The translations under genes and the position numbers were made by a program. A stretch of DNA of 64,000 nt from positions 1,736,001 through 1,800,000 of the forward strand of contig NZ_CP107006.1 in assembly GCF_022867795.2 (NCBI RefSeq), in the 5' to 3' direction. The number at the start of each line of letters is the position of its first letter. The first letter of the stretch is position 1. This DNA is from Chitinophaga horti. GTDB taxonomy: Bacteria > Bacteroidota > Bacteroidia > Chitinophagales > Chitinophagaceae. Of the stretch, positions 37,852-46,344 are shown piece by piece. The notes below the pieces were generated by a model. That model was not told the DNA's origin, did not search any database, and saw only the letters and a program-made list of their open reading frames with translations.

Positions 37852-38400
37852 TTAATTGTGCCAGATAAGGTCTGTGATATCGGGCAGGTGTTTTTTGTGT
37901 GCATGGTAACAGTAATTGGCTACCATCGCAATCGGCAATCCCACGAAAAAAACATTTACGATCAGTGATAAAACGCCCATCACCGGATCTGGCTCCTGTA
38001 AGGGAACGTGGCTGAGCGGAATAACAGCTCCATACATAAACAACCATACGATCACCCCGAATAATAAACCCGCCTTAAAAGCATGCTGCCGCACGAATGG
38101 CACCAGGCTATACACTAATAAATACACCGCTGCGATCATGAGCGAAAACATACAATGGAGGAAAAGGCCGGCCACTATGCTGCTCGCACCTTCTGTGTAG
38201 GCATGCTCGCCGCATATACCGGATGCGATGAATTGCAGTACCTGTACGGGCGGTTGACCGTTTGCCAGCCACGAAGCCAGCATCATGCCAACCAGGTATA
38301 GTATGCAGGTCACGATGCCCGACCAGACGATCGCTTTAATAAAAGTTGGCGACCTGCGCATCATATACCGATTGCCCGGGTACACTTGAAAATTTGTCAT
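37852..38400 (-). CDS. Four-helix membrane protein of unknown function (YagU-like)
   Basis: A predicted inner-membrane protein of about 182 residues from the ATG at 38400; a longer frame to 38427 would overlap the AraC gene. Hydrophobic helices lie near 22-42, 75-98, 108-128 and 137-158. A Gly/Ala-rich first helix (WSGIVTCILYLVGMMLASW) and the layout recall YagU/DUF1440-type proteins, but the match is loose. It starts 13 bases after the AraC stop, so the two are co-transcribed and the regulator may control it. No role in pectin use is shown. Confidence 0.6.
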   Translation of the reverse strand: MTNFQVYPGNRYMMRRSPTFIKAIVWSGIVTCILYLVGMMLASWLANGQPPVQVLQFIASGICGEHAYTEGASSIVAGLFLHCMFSLMIAAVYLLVYSLVPFVRQHAFKAGLLFGVIVWLFMYGAVIPLSHVPLQEPDPVMGVLSLIVNVFFVGLPIAMVANYCYHAHKKHLPDITDLIWHN

Positions 38401-38413
38401 AAGCAGAAGTTTA

Positions 38414-39340
38414 TTAGTCCATCGCAACCTGCATAGCCGCCTGCTTCTTAAAATCTGAGAAGCTTACGCCGGATACATTTTTGAAGAACCTGGAGAAGTG
38501 GGTAATGTCGTTAAAGCCAAGCTGGTAAGCTATTTCCTTCATGCTTGTTTCCACATACGCGGCCTGTCTTTTTGCTTCCAGGATAATTCTTTGCTGGATG
38601 TGATAGCTGGCAGGGAAGCCTGAAACTTTTTTCACAATTTCATTCAGGTAGTTGGGCGTTACGGCAAGGGCCTGTGCATAGTCCGTTACCATTTTGCGCG
38701 TGGTGTAATGCTGCTCCAGCAGGTTGAGGAAACGTTTCGTCAACTCCTGGTTGCGCGTGTGCGATACGCCTGTGGCGGTGTTGTCGGACTCGCGGCTCAG
38801 ATAGATGAGAAAGATCTTTACCAATCCGCGCAGGATCTCTCCGCGAAGCAGGTAATAGTTGTCGAACTCCTGTTTGATCTTTTGCAGCAACGCTTCCTGT
38901 TCCCGCGCCAGGTCTTCATCCAGCTGGATGGCGGAGCTGTGCGAGAACGTGTAAAACAGGCCGGTTTTAAACAACAGGTCGAAGTTGTTTTCGTGTAGGC
39001 TGAGAAACTCGTTGGTAAATGAAAGCACGTATCCTTCCGTGCCGGGATCCGCCTTTAACAGGTGAATTTGTCCGGGTGTAAGGCAATACACGGAATTGTC
39101 GGCCAGTTCATAACGGGCAAGGTCGATCAGGTGAACTCCAGAAGCTTTTTTGAGCCAGATGATCATAAAAAAGTTGTTGCGCCTCGGCGTGTCCTGCTGG
39201 TGCTGCCAGCGGTGTTTTTCCATCCATTCCAGGCTGTGAAGTTCGAAAGGCAGGTTGCTCTCGGCTTCCAGCTGTTGCATAGGAGCCACCGCTTTCAGGT
39301 ACGGTGCAGTTCTCCCCGGTGAGGTAGTTAATCGCGTCAT
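38414..39340 (-). CDS. AraC-family transcriptional regulator
   Basis: Ligand-responsive transcription factor, probably autoregulating its own two-gene unit. From the ATG at 39340 it is about 308 residues; the longer frame begins at a TTG. The N-terminal 190 residues form a cupin-like sensor (FFMIIWLKKASGVHLIDLARYELADNS split by turns, VYCLTPGQIHLL). The C-terminal 100 residues hold two helix-turn-helix motifs (VTPNYLNEIVKKVSGFPASYHIQ and KEIAYQLGFNDITHFSRFFK). The sequence matches the AraC type that often sits beside membrane or oxidoreductase genes, and the membrane protein directly follows. It is not obviously linked to the pectin operons around it. Confidence 0.9.
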   Translation of the reverse strand: MTRLTTSPGRTAPYLKAVAPMQQLEAESNLPFELHSLEWMEKHRWQHQQDTPRRNNFFMIIWLKKASGVHLIDLARYELADNSVYCLTPGQIHLLKADPGTEGYVLSFTNEFLSLHENNFDLLFKTGLFYTFSHSSAIQLDEDLAREQEALLQKIKQEFDNYYLLRGEILRGLVKIFLIYLSRESDNTATGVSHTRNQELTKRFLNLLEQHYTTRKMVTDYAQALAVTPNYLNEIVKKVSGFPASYHIQQRIILEAKRQAAYVETSMKEIAYQLGFNDITHFSRFFKNVSGVSFSDFKKQAAMQVAMD

Positions 39341-39602
39341 GGTCACAATTTTTTGGGTTTTAGGCAATAGCCGGTTAAGACGATATACAGTAAAATTTAA
39401 CCGGGACGTATATACTTATTCTATTAATGTGCCGTAATTGACAGGAGTATCTGATGGAGTGCGTGTAAACCTTTGTGGCTATGCGTTTGGGAATGTTTTG
39501 GGGGCGTGCCGGAATGCACGATTGAGTCCTTCCGGCTCTGAATATTTTGGAGATTGATGCAGGGGCCTCCAATTTTTTCGGAGGTAGTCCGGAGGACCTT
39601 CG

Positions 39603-41540
39603 TTACTGTAAGTCTTCCTTCCGGATGCCTAATTTAAATATCCTTGATTCGAGGGTCGTCGGTTTGAGGTTCATTATTTCTGCTGCGCCACCGTTGCCAC
39701 GGATACGGCCATTTGTTTTTTTGAGGATGGAAAGGATGTACGCTTTCTCCGTTTCGCGCTGCGCCATCTTTACTTCCTCCAGGGTTTGCAGGGGTACGTT
39801 AGCCGTAGGCGTGGTTTGTGCGGCGGCGCCTAACGGACGACGCAGCTGGAGGGGTTGTTTCCCGTCGCTGAGGATCACACTTTGTTCGATCACGTTTTCC
39901 AGCTCGCGGATGTTGCCCGGCCAATGCCATGTTTCCAGCTCGTGCATCATTTTATCGGAGATGCCGGCTGCTGCCTTATTAAACTTCGCCGCAAATTTAT
40001 CGGCGAAGTATTGCGCCAGGGGAGCAATATCTTCCCGCCGCTCGCGCAACGGCGGCAGCACGATGGGGAATACGTTAAGGCGATAATATAAATCCAGCCG
40101 GAAACGCCCTTCGGCTACTTCCTTTTCCAGATTGCGGTTGGTAGCGGCGATGAACCGGACATTGATCTTTACCGTGCTTTTACCGCCCACCCGTTCGATC
40201 TCTTTTTCCTGTAATACACGCAACAGTTTTACCTGCAGTTCTACCGGCATTTCGCCGATCTCGTCGAGGAACAGTGTGCCGCCTTCGGCTTGTTCGAACT
40301 TGCCGATACGACGTTCCAGCGCACCGGTAAACGCCCCTTTCTCATGCCCGAACAGTTCGGACTCGATCAGGTTAGCCGGCAGGGCGGCGCAGTTTACTTT
40401 TACCAAAGGGTGCTTTTTACGTGCCGATAATTCATGGATCGACTGGGCGATCCTTTCCTTGCCGGTACCGCTTTCACCAAGCACCAGCACCGAGGTGTCC
40501 ACAGGGGCCACCTGGCTTACCAGGTCCAGCACGCTGAGCAGCAGGTGGCTGTTGCCGACGATGTTGGCGAAATTCTTCTGTCGGCCCGTGGTGGCGACGG
40601 GCGTAGGCGGTGTGGACACGTTATGGTGCTGGATCGACTGTATAATTCGGGTAAGCATGGGCAGCAGGCGCACGCTGAGCGACAGGTGTTCCTGCTGGTA
40701 CGCGTCTGCACGCCGACTGTAAAACGATAGTGGGTAAATGCGGCCATCGGGCATTAAGAGTGGTATGACCAGGTTAGCGACCAGGTGAAAGCTGCGCGCA
40801 TACAATTGCTTCATAGCGTTTTGCTCACAAGCCTGGGTAAAGGCAGCACCGTTCAGGATGGCGGAGAATGTTTCTAAGGCCGAACTGCGTTGCATCGCTT
40901 CCAGTTCGGGCTGGCGTAGCTTGGTAATAGTGCCGAGTGCGACGATGTCGATCGGCTGGTATTGTTCAAAACCGATGCGCAGGAACGTTTCACCGCTATA
41001 GGGCAAAGCATCGGGCGTAGTGTTACCGGTGGTAATAAAGTCGAAAGGAATATGTGCCTGCAGGGCCTGTATCACCCGCAGTAAACGCAGGTGTTTGTCG
41101 GTGGATTGTGCGGCAATGCCGGCGAGTTGTTGTTCCAGCTGTGCTTCGCGGCGAAGCGATGCTTCCAGGCTGTTCTCATGACGGTAACGGGCAATGTCGA
41201 GGGTAACGAGCACGTCCTTGCCACGGAAAGGTTTTACCAGAAAGCCGTAGGGCTGTGTGGCGCGGGCAGCTTCCAGCACCTGCTGGTTAGAGTTGGCCGA
41301 CAGGTAAACGAAGGCAATGTTTACGCTCGATAACCAGCGGGCGAGGTCGATGCCAGTTTCTTTACCTTTTAAGTAGATGTCCAGCAACACCACGTCTGGG
41401 CGATTTGTGTCGATAAGCGTTCTGGCCTGTTTCACGGAATCGGCGATGCCGGTCACCTGGTAACCAGCCGACTCGAGGATCAGGCGCAGATCGTTGGAGA
41501 CTATAAACTCATCTTCTACGATTAAAATTTTCTTATTCAT
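39603..41540 (-). CDS. Sigma54-dependent response regulator (receiver, central sensor, AAA+, Fis-type HTH)
   Basis: Enhancer-binding activator of sigma54 promoters. From the ATG at 41540 it is about 645 residues; the longer frame to 41624 adds an unlikely leader. The receiver (KKILIVEDEFIVSNDLRLIL, phospho-Asp about 54 in VVLLDIYLK) is followed by a ~190-residue GAF-like region. The AAA+ domain has Walker A GESGTGKE near 355, the sigma54-contacting loop GAFTGA near 400 (intact) and Walker B GTLFLDEIGEM. The C-terminal helix-turn-helix is GNGGAAEIMNLKPTTLESRI. No histidine kinase gene is adjacent, so it is an orphan here. It lies between the AraC and LacI genes, and its target promoters are unknown. 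Confidence 0.92.
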   Translation of the reverse strand: MNKKILIVEDEFIVSNDLRLILESAGYQVTGIADSVKQARTLIDTNRPDVVLLDIYLKGKETGIDLARWLSSVNIAFVYLSANSNQQVLEAARATQPYGFLVKPFRGKDVLVTLDIARYRHENSLEASLRREAQLEQQLAGIAAQSTDKHLRLLRVIQALQAHIPFDFITTGNTTPDALPYSGETFLRIGFEQYQPIDIVALGTITKLRQPELEAMQRSSALETFSAILNGAAFTQACEQNAMKQLYARSFHLVANLVIPLLMPDGRIYPLSFYSRRADAYQQEHLSLSVRLLPMLTRIIQSIQHHNVSTPPTPVATTGRQKNFANIVGNSHLLLSVLDLVSQVAPVDTSVLVLGESGTGKERIAQSIHELSARKKHPLVKVNCAALPANLIESELFGHEKGAFTGALERRIGKFEQAEGGTLFLDEIGEMPVELQVKLLRVLQEKEIERVGGKSTVKINVRFIAATNRNLEKEVAEGRFRLDLYYRLNVFPIVLPPLRERREDIAPLAQYFADKFAAKFNKAAAGISDKMMHELETWHWPGNIRELENVIEQSVILSDGKQPLQLRRPLGAAAQTTPTANVPLQTLEEVKMAQRETEKAYILSILKKTNGRIRGNGGAAEIMNLKPTTLESRIFKLGIRKEDLQ

Positions 41541-41822
41541 TAGTGTCTTTTTTACCGGGTATGCCGCGTCATGTGCAAACGCAGCCTGGTCAGAAGGCGC
41601 TGCAGGAGGATAACTGCAGGGCATGCCGGTATACCAGTTTACTATTTCAGCTTAAACGACTTTCGCAACTATGTTCAGCTTGGTGTACGATATAGTGCAT
41701 ACAATTCTCCATCACTTCACCTGGGGCGGAAATATTCTTTTCCCGATCACAACCTCGGCGCAACGCGCTAAAGGTATAAAAATATCCTGAAAAACCCGGA
41801 GCAGGTGTGTTTATGCTAAATC

Positions 41823-41844
41823 AAAAGGCTGCTTGAAAGCAGCC
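41823..41844 (-). terminator. Second minus-strand terminator after the LacI gene
   Basis: GGCTGC (41827-41832) and GCAGCC (41839-41844) form a 6-bp stem. On the minus strand TTTTGATTT follows. Confidence 0.55.
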
Positions 41845-41954
41845 CTGTTTCTATCTTTAACCTGTAAAGTTAAATGCGCCATAAATAGAGAATGAAAGAC
41901 TTCTAGTTTATTCGTTTAATTTTTTTAATTGTTTGCCAGGAATCGTATATACGC

Positions 41955-41983
41955 ACAAAAATAATCCGCCCATGCAGGCGGAT
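41955..41983 (-). terminator. Terminator of the LacI gene
   Basis: ATCCGCC (41964-41970) and GGCGGAT (41977-41983) form a perfect 7-bp stem with a six-base loop. On the minus strand it is followed directly by TATTTTTG. It lies about 110 bases after the LacI stop. Confidence 0.75.
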
Positions 41984-42095
41984 CAAGTTATGGATGAAGG
42001 GAAATCTTGTATAATTAGCGGCTTATTCTGTTTTAAGGCGCTATACCGGATCGGCCACGGCCGCTTTTACCGCCTGCAGACTCACGGTGGCTTTA

Positions 42096-43127
42096 TTACT
42101 TCCTGTTCCCCGATTCATTTACGATGAGGCTCGTCGTCAATATCCGCCGCTCGAAGTCCTTCACCGGGCGTTTGCTTTCGATGAGTTGCAGCAGCAGGTC
42201 GGTGGCTACTTCGCCCATTTCAAAGGCGGGCTGGCGCACTACGGTGAGCGGTGGGTTCATAAGTTCGATGAGATCGGAGTTGGAGAAACCCACGAGGGCA
42301 ATGTCGCCGGGGATGGATACGTTGCGGGCCCTCAGTACGCGCAGGCAGCCGGTGGTCAGTTTGTCGCCGGTAGTAAAGATCGCATCCGGACGGGGGCGGA
42401 GCTTCAGTAATTGAGAAACGGCTTGTTCCACTTCGGCCAGTTCCATACCGCCATTGGGACAGTATTTAATGAGTGATTTGGAAGGTTTCAGCTGCTTGTG
42501 CGCCAGCGCTTCCACGTAACCGGCAATGCGTTCGCGGCTGATGGACAGGTTTTCGGAAGCGGTGATGCACGCAATGTTACGGTAGCCGTTCTGCAACAGG
42601 TGCATGGTGGCGTCGTAAGCGCCGCGGAAGTTCTCGATCACTACTTTATGCGTTTGTATATCTTCCACTATGCGGTCGAAGAATACGATCGGGAAACCGC
42701 GGTCATGCAGCGCCCGGAGGTGTTCCAGGTCTTTGGTAGCGGCGGATACAGATATCAGGAGCCCGTCGATGGATCGGGACGATAAATAATTAAGCGTTTG
42801 TACTTCTTTTTCGAAGGATTCGTGGCTCTGCGATATGATTACATTGTAGCCCCGTTCTTTCGCTACCGACTCGATGCCGTTGATCGCCTGTGAGAAAAAG
42901 CTGTTCGCGATCTCGGTAACGATTACGCCGATGGAGCGGCTGCGCTTTTCTTTCAGGCTGAGGGCGATCGGGTTCGGACGGTAGTTGATCTGCGCGGCAT
43001 ACTTCAACACCAGCTTCTTCGTTTCTTCGCTGATCTCGTGGCTGTCGCGCAGCGCGCGGGACACGGTAGAGGTGGATAAACCAAGGGCTTTCGCGATATC
43101 TTTTATAGTGGCAGCTTCAAATTTCAT
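42096..43127 (-). CDS. LacI/GalR-family regulator, predicted controller of the pectin genes
   Basis: DNA-binding repressor or activator that responds to a sugar-like metabolite. The 343-residue protein is full length. The N-terminal helix-turn-helix is ATIKDIAKALGLSTSTVSRAL (residues about 6-26 in part), followed by the hinge NYRPNPIALSLKEKRS. The C-terminal periplasmic-binding-like domain starts SIGVIVTEIANSFFSQ and includes RPDAIFTTGDKLTTGCL and VALVGFSNSDLIELMNPPLT-like turns. It is divergent from pectin operon B, and the 19-bp element in that gap also occurs before operon A and the pectin methylesterase. A direct binding role and a galacturonate-pathway ligand are inferences. Confidence 0.93.
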   Translation of the reverse strand: MKFEAATIKDIAKALGLSTSTVSRALRDSHEISEETKKLVLKYAAQINYRPNPIALSLKEKRSRSIGVIVTEIANSFFSQAINGIESVAKERGYNVIISQSHESFEKEVQTLNYLSSRSIDGLLISVSAATKDLEHLRALHDRGFPIVFFDRIVEDIQTHKVVIENFRGAYDATMHLLQNGYRNIACITASENLSISRERIAGYVEALAHKQLKPSKSLIKYCPNGGMELAEVEQAVSQLLKLRPRPDAIFTTGDKLTTGCLRVLRARNVSIPGDIALVGFSNSDLIELMNPPLTVVRQPAFEMGEVATDLLLQLIESKRPVKDFERRILTTSLIVNESGNRK

Positions 43128-43196
43128 AACGTCATATGCAGATGGCTTTAAATGTAATGAATTTTCCCCGTATCCGCTAGTATACTGCCATCGTTG

Positions 43197-43215
43197 CCGG
43201 GAACGATTGCGTAAA
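43197..43215 (+). promoter_or_regulatory. 19-bp conserved element, predicted LacI operator, copy 3 (LacI gene / operon B)
   Basis: CCGGGAACGATTGCGTAAA is identical to copies 1 and 2. It lies in the 249-base gap between the divergent LacI gene (69 bases from its start) and operon B (161 bases before SusC). Here it is preceded by ATCGTT, which pairs with its AACGAT to make a small extra dyad. The position fits autoregulation. Confidence 0.65.
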
Positions 43216-43376
43216 TAAACCCCCTGGAATGCGCTGCTTTTAAGGAATATAGCCGTAGACTTGTCTTAGTAATTCCACTTATCGAAAATACATATTGCAA
43301 GGCCACTAGCGCAGTTTTAACCCTTTAGCAATGCAAGCTTTGGTAGTCATTTTATCAACTCATTCACGTAGTCGTT

Positions 43377-46334
43377 ATGAAAAAGATTTACCTGTTTTTT
43401 TTACTCTTGCTTGCCACCGTCCATTGGGCGCAGGCACAAACACGCACCATCAGGGGCAAAGTAACGGATGCAGGAACAGGCGCCGGTTTACCCTTTGTTA
43501 GTGTACAATTAAAAGGCAGCACCACAGGTGCTAAAACAGATGAAAACGGAAATTTCTCGCTCACTGTTCCCGCGGGAAAAGCCGATTTGCAGTTTACTTA
43601 CATGGGTTATCTCACGATAACGCAACCGCATGAAGGAAACGCCAACGTTGTAGTAAAAATGGAAAAGGACGACAAAAAACTGGATGAAGTAGTCGTAATC
43701 GGCTACGGACAGGTACGCAAACGCGACCTGACAGGGGCTGTCGTTTCCGTTAAAGGAGAGGAACTGCGGAAAATTCCTTCCACCAATGTGATGGAATCTG
43801 TACAGGGTAAAGTGCCCGGGGTCGACATCACCAAGTCCAGCGGGGCTTCCGGGGCCAAGATCAATGTAACGGTGCGCGGTAACCGTTCTATCACCGCAGG
43901 TAACTCACCACTGTACATTGTCGACGGTATCCAGTACGGCAACATCGAAGACATTAACCCTAACGATATTCAGTCGATGGAAGTATTGAAAGATGCTTCC
44001 TCTACCGCTATTTATGGTTCTCGCGGTGCGAACGGGGTGATCATCGTTACGACCAAACGCGGTTCCACCGGTAAAGCGCAGGTATCGTTCAACGCATACG
44101 GCGGTATCTCAGAAGTAGCCGGTTATCCGAAAATGAATACCGGCCCGGAATACGTAGCACTCAAACGCGAAGCGAACCGCACGAACAACCGTTGGAATAG
44201 TCCGGCCGACGATCCTGCGATCTTTAACGCGATGGAACTGGCGGCGATCCGCAACGACCTTTGGACCAGCTACGCAGACGAGCTGATCCAGAAAGGCCAG
44301 CAGCAGGATTACCAGCTGGGTGTGGCGGCAGGATCGGAGAAAACGAAGATCTATTTGTCGCTCGATTACTTCAAAGAGAAAGGCTTATTTAAGTTAGATA
44401 ACCTGCAACGCTACACGGCCCGCATGAACGTGGACCAACAGGTGGGCGAGCTGCTGAAAGTGGGTATGCAGGGACAGGTCACGTATTACGACCAGAACGC
44501 CCGTCGCGACCCGTTGAACCAGGGAAACAAAATCATTCCGCTGGGCAGGCCGTATGATAGCTCGGGCAACTTCGTCGCGTTCCCGAATGCCGGTCCGCAC
44601 ATTAATCCGCTGGCCGATGAGCAGCCGGGCGCCTACCAGAACAACAGCCGCATGACCCGTACACTCGTAAACGTGTACGCAGAGCTGCAACCCATTAAAG
44701 ACCTCTCTTTCCGCACCAATCTGGGTATTTCATTAGATAACAGCCGCACCGGTGTGTACGCAGCGCGTTTGACGATCGATCGTGCCACGACCTCCACGTC
44801 ACGTGCGCAGTACAATACCAGCCAAACGCGCTTCCTGAACTGGGAAAACATCATCAGCTATAAGAAAGAATTAAAGAATCACAGCTTCGGTATTACAGCC
44901 ATCAGCAGTTTGCTGGGCTCGCAGGCCGAAAGCAGCAACGCGCAGGGAGAAGGACAGTTGCTCCCCAGCCAGTTGTTCCATGCGTTGCAGAATAATGTGA
45001 GCGGTATCGCCATTCGGACCACCTACCAGCAATGGAACCTGGTGTCTTTCACCGGCAGATTGAATTATGCATACCAGGGCAAATACCTGCTCACCCTCAC
45101 GGGCAGGTCCGACGGATCGTCGAAGCTTGCGCAGGGCAACCAGTGGGCGTTTTTCCCGTCGGTGGCAGGCGCATGGCGTATCAGTGACGAGGCGTTCATG
45201 AAGAAGCAAACCTTCATCAGCGATCTGAAACTACGCGTGAGTTATGGTATTGCGGGTAACGATGCCGTGGCGCCTTATGGCACACAGAGCGTGTTGTTCC
45301 GCGCGCCATTCTCTTATGATGATAATACGGCAGCGATGGCCTATTCCATCAGCGACCAGTTGGGGAACAGGCAGCTGGCCTGGGAGCTGACGGGTACCAC
45401 CGACATTGGCCTGGATTTCGGGTTGTTTGATAACCGTATTTCCGCCAACATCGATTACTACGATTCGCATACCTCCGACCTGTTGCTGATGCGCAGGCTG
45501 CCTACCTCTACCGGGGTAGAAAAAACCTTGCAGAACATCGGTAAAACAAGGAACAACGGGGTGGAAATCGGCCTGAATACCGTTAACTTTAAAACAGCAG
45601 ATTTCAGCTGGACGACGAACATCTCCTTCACCCGGAATAAAGAGCGGATCGTGTCACTGGCGGATGGCAGTACTAACGACATTGCCAGCGGCCTGTTTAT
45701 CGGCTATCCTGTAAATGTGTACTTTGATTATGACAAGGTAGGCATCTGGCAATCGAAAGATGTGGATGCGGCTACCCGCTACAAAGCCAAAGTCGGCGAC
45801 ATCCGTGTGCGGGACGTGGTGCAGGACAGTGTGATCAATTCGGAAGACCGGGTAGTGCTGGGCGCACAGGTGCCGAGGTGGTCAGGTGGTATTAACAACG
45901 ACATTCGCTGGAAAAGCTTCGATCTGAACATCTATGTATTTGCCCGCATTGGTCAGTGGATCAATTCAGAATATGCCGCCAAATATGATCCGCAGGGATT
46001 GGAAAACAGCGGCAAAGTAGATTACTGGACGCCTGAAAACCCGACGAACGCCTATCCAAGGCCTAACTCGAGCGTTTCTATGTCTGGTACGCCATTTATC
46101 TCCACCCTCGGTTACCGTGATGGTTCTTTCATCAAGATCCGCAACGTATCCCTGGGTTACTCACTGCCATCGGAGGCGGCGAGAAGAATCAGGATGAGCG
46201 CCCTGCGCGTGTATGTAACAGGTAAAAACCTGGCGACCTTCAGTAAAGTGAAAGACTACGATCCGGAACGTGGCGGGCAACTGAGCTTCCCGCTTACCCG
46301 GATGTATGTGGCCGGCTTAAACGTAACCTTTTAA
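43377..46334 (+). CDS. SusC/RagA-family TonB-dependent transporter, pectin operon B
   Basis: Outer-membrane importer for oligogalacturonides. The 985-residue protein starts with MKKIYLFFLLLLATVHWAQ, a clear signal peptide. A carboxypeptidase-regulatory-like domain follows (TIRGKVTDAGTGAGLPFVSV). The LDEVVVIGYGQVRKRDLTGA box comes next, then the plug (PLYIVDGIQYGN, EVLKDASSTAIYGSRGANG) and a barrel ending GLNVTF. It is the first gene of operon B, ahead of SusD, GH28, GH105, uxaB and uxaC, so the ligand is probably a galacturonate oligomer; this is inference from the downstream enzymes. Confidence 0.95.
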   Translation: MKKIYLFFLLLLATVHWAQAQTRTIRGKVTDAGTGAGLPFVSVQLKGSTTGAKTDENGNFSLTVPAGKADLQFTYMGYLTITQPHEGNANVVVKMEKDDKKLDEVVVIGYGQVRKRDLTGAVVSVKGEELRKIPSTNVMESVQGKVPGVDITKSSGASGAKINVTVRGNRSITAGNSPLYIVDGIQYGNIEDINPNDIQSMEVLKDASSTAIYGSRGANGVIIVTTKRGSTGKAQVSFNAYGGISEVAGYPKMNTGPEYVALKREANRTNNRWNSPADDPAIFNAMELAAIRNDLWTSYADELIQKGQQQDYQLGVAAGSEKTKIYLSLDYFKEKGLFKLDNLQRYTARMNVDQQVGELLKVGMQGQVTYYDQNARRDPLNQGNKIIPLGRPYDSSGNFVAFPNAGPHINPLADEQPGAYQNNSRMTRTLVNVYAELQPIKDLSFRTNLGISLDNSRTGVYAARLTIDRATTSTSRAQYNTSQTRFLNWENIISYKKELKNHSFGITAISSLLGSQAESSNAQGEGQLLPSQLFHALQNNVSGIAIRTTYQQWNLVSFTGRLNYAYQGKYLLTLTGRSDGSSKLAQGNQWAFFPSVAGAWRISDEAFMKKQTFISDLKLRVSYGIAGNDAVAPYGTQSVLFRAPFSYDDNTAAMAYSISDQLGNRQLAWELTGTTDIGLDFGLFDNRISANIDYYDSHTSDLLLMRRLPTSTGVEKTLQNIGKTRNNGVEIGLNTVNFKTADFSWTTNISFTRNKERIVSLADGSTNDIASGLFIGYPVNVYFDYDKVGIWQSKDVDAATRYKAKVGDIRVRDVVQDSVINSEDRVVLGAQVPRWSGGINNDIRWKSFDLNIYVFARIGQWINSEYAAKYDPQGLENSGKVDYWTPENPTNAYPRPNSSVSMSGTPFISTLGYRDGSFIKIRNVSLGYSLPSEAARRIRMSALRVYVTGKNLATFSKVKDYDPERGGQLSFPLTRMYVAGLNVTF

Positions 46335-46344
46335 ATCCTGCGTT

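Larger units (their letters stand above)
41541..42095. other. 555-base intergenic gap, two terminators only
   Basis: This gap is downstream of the LacI gene and upstream of the sigma54 regulator, both on the minus strand. It holds two terminator hairpins (41823-41844 and 41955-41983). No gene is seen. No TAnnTTTG promoter was found for the sigma54 regulator. Confidence 0.6.

Noticed and set aside
41545..41580. Fourth copy of the pectin element before the sigma54 regulator
   Set aside because: Only the left part (CTTTTTTACCGGG) matches copy 2; the conserved AACGATTGCG core is absent.
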